This document shows, one piece after another, positions 20,425 through 33,701 of a stretch of DNA of 60,401 bases; within the stretch, counting starts at the first letter, position 1; each line of letters begins with the position of its first letter. The stretch lies in the NCBI GenBank assembly GCA_001414345.1, contig LLCB01000334.1, forward strand, positions 1 to 60,401, written 5' to 3'. Made by a program: the position numbers and the translations under genes. The stretch comes from Hymenoscyphus infarciens. Its lineage: Eukaryota; Ascomycota; Leotiomycetes; Helotiales; Helotiaceae. The notes below the pieces were generated by a model. The model had not been told where the DNA came from. It did not search any database and worked only from the letters and a program-made list of their open reading frames with translations.

Positions 20425-21693
20425 ATGTCAATGTTCTTATATCTCCTGGGGAAATCCGGTCAAGGCCCCCCAATCGTCTTTGAAGATCAACACCAAACAC
20501 GAAAAAGATTGCAGAAGCCTCGTGGGATAAAATGTGGAAAAAAGGACCTCCGGCCATTGGCTGGCAGCGATATCTTTGATGATGTTGTACGAGCCCAGTC
20601 GTGCTTGACAGTCATGTCAGAAAATCTACCAGCCTCACCCCACCACAACATGATTGAGCCACCGCCTCATATTGGTTATCTAGATACTCGGCTCTCGAAT
20701 CAATCAACACAAGCATACTCAACCAATCTCCCCAAACGACAGTCAACATACTCATCGAGCTCATCAAATCCATCATCGCCATCAGATTCGGCGTGTACAT
20801 CAAATTCATCAAACCAATCCTCACCAAATGAATCACTATTCTCGCCGAATTCAACAAATCTATCACATCCGTCAAAAGACTCGCTTATCCATTATCCAGG
20901 CGACGAAATGGCAATCCGGATGCCACGCCGAGCCAAAACACCAATCTTGTTCGTCGGCCAGCTTGAAGAAAAGAGAAACTCTCGAAGTGACCCATCAAGG
21001 ATGCTTGCACAGGAATATCACGACGTTTTACCCCCTCGATCATTTACACCATGCTTAGAGGATGAAGCCATCAAACCGCGCCGGAAATCTATCCGGAAAA
21101 TACAATGCCAACAGAGTTTACGAGATTTAGTTAAAGAGCAGCAGGCACGGCCACATAGCGCTTCAGATTGTGACACCCTCGTCGGTTCTGAATCTCCGGA
21201 CTCACCCGTCAAAAGTACATTCCCAGAGGTAGAGAGATTACAATTAGTCGACAAACCTCCTCATCAATCCCCTAACTTCAACAAAAAGGAGCCGGTCGAT
21301 ACAATCAACGATCTCCACGACGAGATAGGTCTCGGAATTTGCATGGATCTCTTAACAAACGAACTCGCTACAGCTCTATTCAAACAACATCCTTCGGAGA
21401 CTCAGGACCAGGCATCTGGATTACAGGTTCTCCTCATGATTGAGGCCTATGAAACTCTTCAGCAACATGCCCGCAAAGAAATTCACGACGCGGCAATTGC
21501 TGGGAAAGAGGTAGATGGTCACGTGCGGAATATGGAGGCGATCCTTGATCGGTGGCTTGAATCGCTCTATGCGATTTATGATTCTTCTAGTAAGCGATCG
21601 AATTGTGAGATTATCAAGGAGGAGGAGGAGGATTGGCCACTGAGGCGGTCTGAGGATAGTGGGGATAGCGGGAGGACTTATGTGACTTGTTGA
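20425..21693 (+). CDS. Ser/Asn-rich hypothetical protein with a helical C-terminus
   Basis: 422 residues in one exon, ATG at 20425 (MSMFLYLLGKSGQG). Residues ~90-150 are a low-complexity, probably disordered Ser/Asn/Pro tract (SSSSSNPSSPSDS ... SSNQSSPNES). The middle is basic (PRRKSIRKIQCQQSLRDLVK). Residues ~290-395 look like a folded helical domain (DEIGLGICMDLLTNELATAL ... LLMIEAYETLQQHARKEIHD), followed by an acidic tail (KEEEEDW). The compositional contrast and absence of RIP support a real gene. I cannot name the family; a regulatory or scaffold protein is a guess. It is the last gene before the AT-rich block. Confidence 0.75.
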   Translation: MSMFLYLLGKSGQGPPIVFEDQHQTRKRLQKPRGIKCGKKDLRPLAGSDIFDDVVRAQSCLTVMSENLPASPHHNMIEPPPHIGYLDTRLSNQSTQAYSTNLPKRQSTYSSSSSNPSSPSDSACTSNSSNQSSPNESLFSPNSTNLSHPSKDSLIHYPGDEMAIRMPRRAKTPILFVGQLEEKRNSRSDPSRMLAQEYHDVLPPRSFTPCLEDEAIKPRRKSIRKIQCQQSLRDLVKEQQARPHSASDCDTLVGSESPDSPVKSTFPEVERLQLVDKPPHQSPNFNKKEPVDTINDLHDEIGLGICMDLLTNELATALFKQHPSETQDQASGLQVLLMIEAYETLQQHARKEIHDAAIAGKEVDGHVRNMEAILDRWLESLYAIYDSSSKRSNCEIIKEEEEDWPLRRSEDSGDSGRTYVTC

Positions 21694-22260
21694 ATTTAGC
21701 AGGCTTTTCAGGTTGTGGCGAGCATGCGCGAACATTTGGGCTGCATCTCGGGGGAGTTAGTTGTATTCGATATGTGCGAACATGTGGGCTGCATCCCAAA
21801 AGAAATGGAAGTTCAGCTCGGGAAGCGGTACCGATATTCTGGGATACGAATTTCTTTTTAAGGGGTGGCTGGGAATGGCCAGGCTGCATCTCAAAAGATG
21901 GCCGGGCGGTGTACAAAACTGGGATGGGCATGGTGTTGTGGTGGTATGTTTTTCCTGGCATGGAAATGGAGTTTTAGGGTTTAACGATAGGCATTGATTG
22001 AACGGAAATAAAATATAATGATAATTTGTACAGACCGTTTTCCTTGCATCGCTCTTATTAACGGCCCTTCTCCTGGGGTGCCAACACACTAATATTTTCG
22101 CGCGATACGAAGTCGTATTGGGGGAGGGGTAAGCAAGAGGCCTGCTCACGATGGGCAGTAAAAGCGGCAGTAATCGCACCTGCCCTAACTCTCGTTGTTG
22201 TAGCTCTTTGGGGTAAATCAAAGTAGTTATTCTAGATACTTGGAACAATTCAAGGTATTA
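21694..22260. other. 3' flank and edge of the AT-rich block
   Basis: Non-coding. A short motif GGGCTGCATC(T/C)C recurs near 21738 and 21789, with a shorter GGCTGCATCTC near 21891, giving a degenerate tandem pattern. GC falls sharply after about 22300. Confidence 0.4.
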
Positions 22261-23566
22261 CACTAGGTGGTGGGAACAATTAAGTTTCATTGTTCTAGAG
22301 TATTAGAAATAACGAGGTCTCTGCCGCTACGCTAAAATCTTTATAGTCAGCTCTACGCAAGCTACGGGGACTATTTTAGATTTTATAGTAACCTCGAGCC
22401 GATATTAGCCTTATTTTATATAATAGAAACGTTAATAAGCTAATAGCTATTTAGAAATAATATAATAGTAAATAAATAATAGTAAATAAATAAGTTATAA
22501 ATATTAGTTTTATAAAGTATTTTCTTTAATATAAACTTATTAAAGAAATAATAGTAAATAGATAATAGTAAATATAATCTACGATCTTAAGTATTAGTCT
22601 TATTAAGTATTTTCTATAATAAAAAATATTACGTAATATTTAGAGTATAAGACAGAGACGTTTAAGTAGATAAAAAAGTCGTAAAGTATTAATTAAGTAT
22701 TAAAAGCTTATTATTTAAAGAGAGTAAGTAGAAGGTCTTATATACTAGTATATCTAAACTATCTCTCTCTTATAACTCTACTAAGTCTAAGTTTAGTATA
22801 TATATATAATAAAATATAATATATCTCTTAGATATACTAGTTCTATTTAGACTAAGTACTCGCTCTTAAAATAAATAACTCTTATATTAGTATTATAAGC
22901 TTAATCTTTTAAGCTTTTTTTAAGTAATATAATAACTACTACTTCTATTACTACTACTATAGAAAAGAAAGAAACTAAAGAAGATTACTTAGTAAGAACC
23001 GCCGCTACTATAGCTACTAAGAAGAGGAAGATAAGTAATTTTTATTAATCTTATATAATATCTATTTACTACTTAATCTAAAGATAAGCTTCTAGTATTT
23101 AGAGCTTACTTCTAGTTTTAAGCTTAACTTTAGCTTTATTCGAGATTACTTCGTTTCTAACTCTTTAGTTAACTAACTCTTATCTAAAGAGATAATACTA
23201 AAGTAACTTCTCTCTACTTTCTACTACTACTACTATCTCCTCTTTCTACTACTACTACTATCTCCTCTCTTTAGAGACTTAACTTCTTCTCTTCTACTAC
23301 CTTTACTACTACTACTACTACTACTACTACTATAGTCGCCTAAGCTAGAACTAGCGCTTGTTTTATATAGAGTATCTCTTAATTCTATTTTTATTATAGA
23401 GCTTCTTAAATCTAAGTTAGTTAAAGTTAAGGCTTATTAGCTTATAGCTAAAGCCTTATTAAAATGTTAAGAGAAGCTTACTACTACTACTATTATAGCT
23501 TTAATCAAAGGTAGTAAGTAATAATAAGATAAGGCTAAGACTAAGCTCTTATTTAAGAAGAAGAAG
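22261..23566. repeat. RIP-mutated relic with CTA triplet arrays
   Basis: AT-rich sequence interrupted at 23567 by a younger LTR element; the same unit continues after 26395. It contains (CTA)n tracts at 23220-23275 and 23310-23335. On the minus strand these read as a poly-Ser segment in an otherwise Lys/Arg-rich frame (DYSSSSSSSSSKGSRREEVK), which suggests a decayed coding region. Family not identified. Confidence 0.45.
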
Positions 23567-26390
23567 TATAATAGCACGAAATATATACTACTACTAAAGA
23601 GGTATATAGAAGTACGTTTAAGATAGAATAATATATATAAATACTAGGCTCTAATATAGAAGAAAAGAATAAACTAGCCTTTTCTAACTCTAGGAGAGTA
23701 GGCTACTATATAAAAGAGTTTTAGATAAAAGGGTCTAAAACCGACTAACGTTATACGTTAGCTAATATAAAAGCCTAAACTTATATAATATAAGATAATA
23801 ACTACTGAAACCTCTATAGCCGAAACCTTATATATAGTAGGTACTTCTAGCTATCTAGAATAGCCTAGATAATAGGCTATTATATCTCTCTCTTTTAAAA
23901 AAGACTCGTTCTAAGTCTTCTCTCTCTTATCGTTTAGAGTCGAATCGGAATACTATAGTATTATTATCGAGGTTGAAGCGTTTGTTATATTTATTGATTT
24001 TATTATAAGTAAGAAGATTAAGGTCTAAATCGTATCTAACCTAGTTTAGAAATACTTTGTTTATTAAAATTTAGTCGTAAGCGAGATAAGATATCGAGAT
24101 ATCGGTTTTAAATCAACTTCGTAGATACTTATAAAGAGACTCCGTTTCTAATCCTTTAATATTAAAAGTAAGTATTTACTTAAAAGAGTATAGTCTAATC
24201 CTATCTAGATAGTTAGCGAAAGTTTAAAGTAAAATTAGAAAAAAAAGTTTAAAAGTAAAGTTAGAAGTCGTTTAGTTAAGAGATAGTAATAACTTAGTTA
24301 AGAGCTTACTTTAAGAGCGTACTAATTCGTATCTAATTTAAAGAATTTAAATAAAACTTCTAAGTCTAGCTAGAAGTAAAAAGAAAGTAAGACTCTTATA
24401 AGAGTTAGTAAGGTTTCAGCTAGTTAAAAGACTTAATACTGAATTTAAAAATACTATCCGAAGTTTAGAATAATAAAAGAGATATAGTTTTAGATACGAC
24501 ATTTATTAGTACTATCGTAGAAACTATATTACTTAGGCTCGTAGGCCGCCTCGTTCTCTTTAGTAATTCTAAATCGAGGTACTTAAGAACTTATTTATTA
24601 TCTTCCGATTCCGATTCTACTTTAGAAGTAGTAGAAGATTCGCTATTAGATTATAAGGAGTTTAGAGCTGAATAAGATAAGAAGAGAGTATTTTAGACTA
24701 AAGTACTAATATTATATAACTTAGCGTTTTAGCATATCTTCTTATCTAAAGCTAAAAGATTAGACGCTATTTTAATAAAGTTATAGTTCTATTACCTCTT
24801 TCTTAAAGTAGCTAAGTTTTAGAGCTATAGCGTAATCCTATTCTATATTTAAAAGAACTATTCTAATTCTAGTATATCTCTAAGTATAGCTATACTTAAA
24901 AAGCGACTCTTAAAATTAGTAAAAGTTGCTTTAGCGTTATCTAATTATAAGACTATAAAAGTATTCTAAGTATTCTCTATTTTATAACTAGTTAAAAAGT
25001 AGATATCTAAAAGAGTAACTATATCTTCTTAATCTTTAAAAGTAAGGTCTAACTCTAACTTATATCTAGGCTCTAAGTAGTTTCTAACTAGTCTAGTTGT
25101 AAATAAGAGCTTTTTAGGTTAGAGAGGAGTTATAATAATTAGTATTTATATAGAATCTATCGTATACTAATATCTTCTATTATTAGTATATAAGTGAAAG
25201 ACTATTATCTAAAGGTTTAATCTTTTTAGTTATCTTACTTTTTTATCGAGGTTAAGGTTAGAGGATATTCAAAGCAACTTTAGTACTATATTAAGTAGAG
25301 GTAGATTATTAGAAAGCATTAGAAGTAGCTATCTATAGCTAAAAGAGATATAAAAGCGAAGGTTAGTTTAAATAAGAGTTTGAAAGAGAGTTAGATTAGA
25401 GAGGGTTTAGAGGTAAAGCGAGTTATTAACTTTGAAATATAAGCTTACTTACTCTCTTTTCTAGCTTAGCTAGCTGATTCTTTATTTCTTGATTTTCTAC
25501 TTCTAAAGCTTATATAACTAATCGTATCTAGTCTATATTTAAGAAGTCTCGTTTATTATTTTATTAGAATCTTCTAGATCTTAGTATATAGATGCTATTT
25601 AAGCGGCTTTTAGAAAGAGAGGTAGCTCTAGAAGAGAGTTACTACTTAATACTATTTAGTAGAACTAAATTTAATATTTTAATAATATTAATTTAAAAGA
25701 GAGAAGAGATAAGATTAGATTTAGAAGCCTTTATAATAACTTTTATTTATAGTCGACTTATTTACTAAACCTATATATAGTAGTTCTTATATAGAGAGAG
25801 TTATTAGAAGCCTTAAGAATACTTAGTATATCTCGCTTTCTTAATATATAAAACACGATTTTTACTAGCTATCTATATAGATACTAAACTCTAGTATTAC
25901 TAGCTATCTAGGAGATCTCTAGAATCCTAGCTATTTAAGAATAGTATTATAATAGTCCGATTCTAAGCTAAATCGAAATTAAAATAAAAAGTAATAATAA
26001 GCTTAAAAGAGATATTATAAATACTATTACTAGTAAAGAAGAGTTATTCTTTTTTATATAATAGTATAAAATATATACTACTACTAAAGAGGTATATAGA
26101 AGTATATTTAAGACAGAATAATATATATAAATACTAGGCTCTAATATAGAAGAAAAGAATAAACTAGCCTTTTCTAACTCTAGAAGAGTAGGCTACTATA
26201 TATGAGTTTTAAATAAAAGAGTCTAAAACCGACTAATGTTATACGTTAGCTAATACAAAAGCCTAAACCTACGTAATCTTCCTAAAACAGATAATATAAG
26301 ATAATAACTACTAAAACCTCTATAGCTAAAACCTTATATATAGTAGATACTTCTAGCTATCTAGAATAGCCTAAATAATAGTCTATTATT
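23567..26390 (-). mobile_element. complete 2.8-kb non-autonomous gypsy-like LTR element, RIP-mutated
   Basis: Two LTRs (23567-23884 and 26057-26390) flank a ~2.17-kb interior. The TSD AGAAG is present on both sides (23562-23566 and 26391-26395). The polypurine tract is next to the left LTR, so the element lies on the minus strand. The interior is homologous, in reverse, to 1-1543 (for example the GGCCGCCTCGTTC patch near 24545) and holds one minisatellite unit. No reverse transcriptase or integrase is seen and every frame is broken. The terminal base of the right LTR is mutated (CTATTATT instead of CTATTATA). Confidence 0.85.
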
Positions 26391-27220
26391 AGAAGTTATA
26401 GAGTAATAAGAATAAGGTTAGAGAAACCTCTTATATAGCTTATCTTTATATAGCCTTATATAGTTAGAGTAAAGCTAACTACGGTTATTATTATAATATT
26501 ATAGGTTAATAAGATTTAACTTACTATTATTAGTACTTAGCTAGTTATAAGTATTTACTTATATTCTCTCTTCTTATACTATTTACTAATCTTCTCTTTA
26601 GTACTCTTTAAGATCTAGTAGAGACTTAAGATAAAGCGAAGATATTATAAGTTAAATGTCTTATCTCTTAATAATTTAAGCTTTAGTTAGCCTAAAATAG
26701 AGCTTTATTAGTCTCTTAGTCTTTGTTCTATAGTTTAGTTTAACTAATATATTATTTATTATAATAAGTAAAAGAGAGTTTAATTAAGAAGAGTTCGAAA
26801 GAGAGTTAGATTAGAGAGAGTTTAGAGTAGCGATTTATTAACTTTAAAATATAAGCTTACTTACTCTCTTTTCTAGCTTAGCTAGTCGATTCTTTATTTT
26901 TTAATTTTCTACTTCTAAAGTATATATAACTAACTATATCTAGTCCGTATTTAAGAAGTTCTACTAGTCTCTTTAACCTTTGTTTTATCGGGATCTTCTA
27001 TTCTTTAGTATATAGGTATAATTTAGAAAGAGTTTAGAGAGTCTTTCGAAAAAGAGAGTAGCTCTAGAAGAGAGTTATCGCTCGACGCTATTTAGCGGAA
27101 CTAAATTCGACATTTTCGTCGATTTAGAGAGAGAGAGAAGATAAGAACAGATTCGGAAGCCTTCGTAATAACTATAGTATATCGACTTATTTACCGAATC
27201 TATATATAGTAGTCTCTATA
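26391..27220 (-). mobile_element. left fragment of an LTR element (continues at 36046-36676)
   Basis: 26765-27220 matches the 5' leader of the element at 23567-26390, same orientation. The rest of that leader and its LTR lie at 36046-36676, beyond the copia-like insertion at 27221-36045. 26391-26764 has no match in the window and may be coding sequence of this element or of its host; it is the continuation of 22261-23566 across the inserted element. Confidence 0.6.
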
Positions 27221-27560
27221 TATTAGTATTAGGTAATAATTACCTTACTTACTAATAGGCTTTAGGTTTATACCTTAGTCTATACTAGTTCTTTCTAGTA
27301 TTATCTAGAAGGTTTAGTCACGTTCTTAGCTATAGTTAAATAAATACGTAATCTCTAGAACCTTCTAATAAGCTCTTTGATTTATAAGCTATAAAAGCTT
27401 CTAGTATTTACTCTAGAAGTATATATAGCTCTCTTCTATCTTTTAGTTAGAAATTAAGTTAAAAAGTCAAAATTTACTAAGTCTTTTATACTTATACTTC
27501 GACTTCTTAGAAACGTGATTTAGTAATTACCTAACCTACTCTATACTAATTTAACTTATA

Positions 27561-28898
27561 TAAGAGTTAGAGCTATAGCTAGTAGGCCTCTATAAGCGAG
27601 ATAACCCTCTATCTTAATTTCTAATACTCTCTTTTTAAAAACCTACTATAATTTAACCTTTTAACTAAAACTCTTTAAATTAAAAATAGTAGACCGAATT
27701 CTCTCTCTCTCTTATATATACGAGCCTAGCTAGAATTAGTCTATACTAAAGCGTACTAGAGTATACTAAGTCTAAGTAGATAGAAAAACCTAGAGTACTA
27801 TCTTTAAAGAATTAGAGATATCTAAATCTACTATATAAAGGATCTATAAAGCTGATTTAAGTTAAATAACCTATAAAGAGAAGTAATATTAAAAGAGATT
27901 ACTATCTAAATAATATATCTACTAAATTCTTTAGTTTTTATCTTAAAATTAGACTACTTATTAGATATCTTTTTTATAAGTTAAAAACGCTTTTAACTTA
28001 CCTACTTCTTCTTATACTATCTACTAAGAACTTTACTATACTAGCTACTAACGATATATTATATATCCTCGACTCTTTATTAGCTAAATATAAGTAAAGA
28101 AACGTCTTACTTTTACGTTATTATACTACTAGTAGGAGATATTAGATTAGGTAGCTACTTATAAGTAAAAGAGAGACTAGAGAAAGGTTATATAATTAGA
28201 TAAGTATATATTTAAGCTTAGAAAGAGTAGAAGGGTTTAGGTAATATAGTATATAGACGAAAAGAGGTGTCTAAGCTATATTTAGTTAATATATTACTTA
28301 GAGAGAGTATTAGTTATAATTTAGAGTACGATTAGCTAAGATTATAAGCTCTCTCTTATCTTTCTAGAGAAGGAATAAAGCTATAAAGAGGTAAATTCTT
28401 AGGTATATAGAGATTAAGTTCTTAAACTAGTTATCTTTCTACTATTTAATAAGCTTAGTACTAATTATATTTTTATAAAAGATAGTTTAAAGGTATATAA
28501 AGAATATACTTATTTAGCTAAGCTTAAATATAATATTCGTAGCTTTAATTAGCCTTCTTCTTTATCTAATTTAAACTTAATAGAGAAGGTCTAGTAGTAG
28601 ATAAAAGAAGAATTAAAGAAGTTACCTTTTATACTAACTTCTAAGAAGGGATTAATTAGAGAGATTTAAAGACTCTAGAATTTAGTAGATCTACGTAATT
28701 ATAGGCGATATACTAAGTAATTAACTTATAAGTTAGAGAATATTATTATAGTAAAAGGATTAGCTACTATTTATTAATAATATATATAAGTTTTAAGATA
28801 AAAGACTTAAAGTTAGATTTATAATAGATTTTTAAGTAATAAGTGTTAATTTAGTAGAGTTTACTTAGAGAGCTAACTAGCTATAACTCTAACTCTTA
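27561..28898 (+). mobile_element. Tc1/mariner element (27563-28896) inserted in the copia-like LTR
   Basis: TA is duplicated at 27561-27562 and 28897-28898. The termini are inverted: AGAGTTAGAGCTATAGCTAG at the left, and AGAGTTAGAGTTATAGCTAG when the right end is reversed. The interior (about 27780-28780, + strand) reads as a Tc1/mariner DDE transposase with RIP-type stops. Near 28570-28640 the frame gives SNLNLIEKV and, after the stops, IKEELKKLPF, the usual context of the last catalytic residue. The 1334-bp length fits a complete element. It is defective through nonsense changes. Confidence 0.8.
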
Positions 28899-29639
28899 CT
28901 ACTAACCTACTCTATAGCCTACTCTATAGTCTACTCTATACGTATATAACCTCTTATAGGTTATAAGTCTAGAGAGCTAACTTTAAGTCTCTAGAGCTAA
29001 ACTCGTTTTACGTAATATTATATAATATTACTAACTTCTAGTCTAAATACTATTATATTTAGTAGTATACTCTACTCTCTCTACCTCTCTCTAATAGTAA
29101 AGTCTTTAGTAAGAGATCTATGTTCTATATTCCTAAGATAGGAGCTCTAGTAAGAGTAAAGCTAGAGATATAAGTAAATATATATAAAAACTTATATATA
29201 TACTACTTATACTTAGACCTATAGCTATATCTATATAATTACGTTATCTTATAGTAGGTAGTATAGCCTTCTTCTTAAACTAAGGAGCCTAGGCTTATAG
29301 CTACCTTTATATAGAGACTAATATATATAAAAAAGCTAGTAAAGAGTAGCTAACTCTTCTAATAAACTTTTAGATTATATAAGACTACTATTATCTATAC
29401 TTATAAGAAGCTATTCTTAGAGAGAGTTAAGTATAGCTTAATTAGTGCGTAGGTTATTCTATTTTTATATAAGAAAAGTTAGCCTAGTAAGAAAGAAAGA
29501 GAGTATAGTTATTTATATTTAAAAGAGAATATAAAGCTTACTATTCTTCTCTAACTGAAAAAGCTAATAAGTACTTAAAAAGAGTATACTTTAATCTATA
29601 TATATAGAGACTTTAAAAAAGAGGTTTTAAATATATCTT

Positions 29640-29952
29640 CTACTTCGTTTAAAAGAGAGAAGCTAATTAGCTACTCTAATTATATAGAGTAGCTTATAAA
29701 AGCTAAGCTATTTCTTAAAATAAACAGCTTTACACCTTATATCTTAGGTACTATTAAAGAACCTAAGAAGTCTTTATATTATAATAAGATAGAAGAAGGA
29801 AAGCTTAAAGCTAAATTAGACGAATTAGTAGTTAGATATAAGAATAAACTTAATAACTATAAAGCTAAAAGTAATAAAGCTCTAGCTATTTTAAAATCTA
29901 TTATATCTTCTAATAATATAAAGAGATATATAGATATTAATTCCTCTTTTAT
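29640..29952 (+). pseudogene. gag N-terminal half of the copia-like element
   Basis: The frame reads KREKLI and, further on, YIEWLIKAKLFLKINSFTPY followed by ILGTIKEPKKSLYYNKIEEG, typical of copia-type gag proteins (the DUF4219/UBN2 region). It is cut at 29952 by the inverted copy and resumes at 33702. Few stops are present here, yet the protein cannot be made because of the interruption. Confidence 0.7.
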
Positions 29953-29957
29953 ACTTT

Positions 29958-32900
29958 TATAAAAGGTTATATACGTATAGAGTAGACTATAGAGTAGGCT
30001 ATAGAGTAGGTCAGAAGTACGTAAGTTGAATCGGTATAGAGTTAGTTAAGTAATTACTAAATCACGTTTCTAAGAAGTCGAAGTATAAGTATAAAAGACT
30101 TAGTAAATTTTAACTTTTTAACTTAATTTTTAACTAAAAGATAGAAGAGAGCTATATATACTTCTAGAGTAAATACTAGAAGCTTCTATAGCTTATAAAT
30201 TAAAGAGATTACTAGAAAGTTCTAAAGATTATATATTTGCTTAACTATAGCTAAGAACGTAACTAAACCTTCTAGATAATACTAGAAAGAACTAGTATAG
30301 ACTAAGGTTTAAACCTAAAGCCTATTAGTAAGTAAGGTAATTATTACCTAATACTAATATACTCTTTTAATAAGTACTTTACTTAATAATAGAGGAAATA
30401 CTTACTTAACTTTAAAGTAGAAGTAAGTAAATAAAATAGAAGTAAATAAACTTAGACTAAAATATTAACTTAACTTTAAAGTATAAGTTAATAGACTAAG
30501 TAAGAACTAAAAGTAGACTAATAACTAATCTAATCTTAAAGAACGACTACCTCTTTAAAGAGAGTAATAAAAAATAAATAAAAGTATCTCTTTAATAGAG
30601 AATACTAAATATATAGCTTATATAAAGCTAAATTCTTTAAGAAAGCTCTTATTATACTTAATAGCTTTAGTAAAGTATATTTTACTCTTTAGTAGAGACT
30701 TAAATAGAAGCTAAAAGTTAAAGAAAGACTAATAGACTAAGAAAGAGTATCTCTTTAATAGAGAATACTAAAATAAAAGTCTTTTATATAAAGCTAAGTT
30801 CTTATTTTAGACTAACTTTTAAGCTTAATATTATCTTCTTTAAAGTCTTTATTCTTATAAACTAACCTAGATATAGTAGGTATAGTAGAAGAAGAAGAAG
30901 AAGAAGAGTCTTTAGTAATAAAAGAGTTATTTATCTCTTCTTCTATAGACTTAATCATATAGTTCTTATAAGGATTATTAGAACTAATAGCTTCTTTATA
31001 AGTTTTAGATTCTAAAATAAAACCTATAGAAGGCTTCTTAATAATAGTAGCCTTATTATCTTCTTTTATAAGGTTTTCACTCTCTATTTTAAAGACTAAA
31101 ACAGTAGAAGTTTTAAGTTTTAAAGGCTTTTTAGAAAGCTCTTTATTAGTAGTCTCTATGAGAGTAGACTTATTTTTTAGTTTATTTTTAGACTCTTTAT
31201 TAGAGTCTAGTTTCTTACTTCTAGTCTTAGATAAGTAGTTAGAGCTATTAGCTTTATAAACTATATTTTTAAGCTTACTATAATCTATATTAAGGTTAGA
31301 TAGATAGTAGATATTATCTAACTAAAGAGCTTTAATCTTAATATTAGCTTTATAATTACTAATATAAGTATAGCTCTTATTAAGCTTAATATCCTAACCT
31401 TTATTAGCTAAAGAGTAAGCTAAAATAAGAGTATTCTTAAGACTAGAGACGTCTTTAATAAGTAGCTTTTTACTTTTATAAGTAATAGGTATATTACCTT
31501 TACTTAGTAGAGGTACTTTAGTATTATTAGCTACTATAATAGAGCTATTAAGCTCTTTAAAATCAAGAAGCTAGCTTTTATTAGACGTGAAGTGATTAGA
31601 GGCCTTAGAGTCTAATACTAGTTTTCTTTTATTACTAGTATAGCTAGTTATAGTATTTTTATTATTACTATTAATACTAGCTACTATAATAACTCTAAAA
31701 GAGACTTTAGACTTATTAGAATCAGAGTCTTTAGAGTCTTTAGAGTCTTCTAATTCTCTAGAGTTATTAGAGTCTTTATCTTTAGCTTTATTCTTCTTTT
31801 TATTCTTTTTAGAAGAGTTATTATTACTAGTATTATTACTAGTATTATTAGAGCTCTTTCTAAGCTTCGAGTGAAGTATAAAGCATTTACTCTTAATATA
31901 CCTCTTTTTATTATAGTAGATATATAGAGAGCTAGTTTTAATAGAAGCTTTATTAGCTTCTAAATCACATCTTTAAGTTATTCTAGACTCTTCGTCTATA
32001 AGGTCTCTTATTAGCCCTTCTAGGTCTATAGAACTAACGTTGTTTCCTATATCTTTATACTTTCTAGATATAAAAGAATTAAAAGAACTAGAAAGGTAAT
32101 TAAATATAGTAACTAATATAAAACTATTAGAAATCTTTTCGTCTAAGCTTCTTAAGTATATAGCCGAAGACTAAATTTCAAATATATATTCCTCTATAGT
32201 ACTAAAGTTACTATAGTAAGCGTTAGTTATCTTATTATAATATTAACCTACTAGTTCTAGACTAGAGCTACTAAAATCAGACTTAATCTTATTCTAAAGT
32301 ATAGAAGAGGAATTAATATCTATATATCTCTTTATATTATTAGAAGATATAATAGATTCTAAAGTAGCTAAAGTTTTATTACTTTTAGCTCTATAGTCGT
32401 CGAGTTTATTCTTATATCTAACTACTAATTCGTCTAATTTAGCTTTAAGCTTTCCTTCTTCTATCTTATTATAATATAAATACTTCTTAGGTTCTTTAAT
32501 AGTACCTAAGATATAAGATATAAAGCCGTTTATCTTAAGAAATAGCTTAGCTTCTATAAGCTACTCTATATAATTAGAGCGGCTGATTAGCTTCTCTTCT
32601 TTAAACGAAGTAGAAGATATATTTAAAACCCCTTTTTAAAGTCTATATATATATATATATATATATAGATTAAAACGTACTCTTTTAAGTACTTATTAGC
32701 TTTTTTAGTTAGAGAAGAATAGTAAGCTTTATATTCTCTTTTGAATATAAATAACTATACTATCTTTCTTTCTTACTAAGCTAACTTATCTTATATAAGA
32801 ATAGGATAATCCACGTACTAATTAAGCTATACTTAACTCTCTCTAAGGATAGCTTCTTATAAGTATAGATAATAGTAGTCTTATATAATCTAAAAGTCTA

Positions 32901-33701
32901 CTAGAAGAGATAGCTACTTCTTACTAGCTTCTTTATATATATAAGTCTTTATATAAAGGTAGCTATAAGCCTAGGCTTCTTAGTTTAAGAAGAAGGCTAT
33001 ACTACCTATTATAGAATAATATAATTATATAGATATAGCTATAGGTCTATGTATAAGTAGTATATATATAAGTTTTTATATATATTTACTTATATCTCTA
33101 GCTTTACTCTTACTAGAGCTTCTATTTTAAGAACGTAGGACATAGATCTCTTATTAAAGACTTTACTATTAGAAGAGGTAGAGAGAGTATACTACTGAAT
33201 ATAATAGTATTTAGACTAGAAGTTAGGTAACGTTATATAATATTACGTAATAAGAGTTTAGCTCTAGAGACGTAAAAATAACTCTCTAAGCTTATAATCT
33301 ATAAGAGGTTATATACGTATAGAGTAGACTATAGAGTAGGCTATAGAGTAGGTTAGAAGTACGTAAGTTGAATTAGTATAGAGTTAGTTAGATAATTACT
33401 AAATCACGTTTCTAAAGAGTTAAAGTATAAGTATAAAAGACTTAGTAAATTTTAACTTTTTAACTTAATTTTTAACTAAAAGATAGAAGAGAGCTATATA
33501 TACTTTAAGAGTAAATACTAGAAGCTTCTATAGCTTATAAATCAAAGAGGTTACTAGAAGGTTCTAGGGATTACGTGTTTACTTAACTATAACCGAGAAT
33601 ATAACTAAACCTTCTAGATAATACTAGAAAGAACTACTATAGACTAAGGTTTAAACCTAAAGCCTATTAGTAAGTAAGGTAATTATTACCTAATACTAAT
33701 A
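29958..33701 (-). mobile_element. second copia-like gag-protease element, inverted and nested in the first
   Basis: 3744 bp with two 402-bp LTRs (29958-30359 and 33300-33701) and TSD ACTTT (29953-29957 and 33702-33706). The minus-strand interior is the mirror of 28959-35643 without its insertion: leader, gag, zinc knuckle, protease, Lys/Ser-rich tail with a poly-Ser tract (30893-30912), then the LTR. It also has no integrase or reverse transcriptase. The pair forms a large imperfect palindrome around 30360-35640. Confidence 0.88.
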
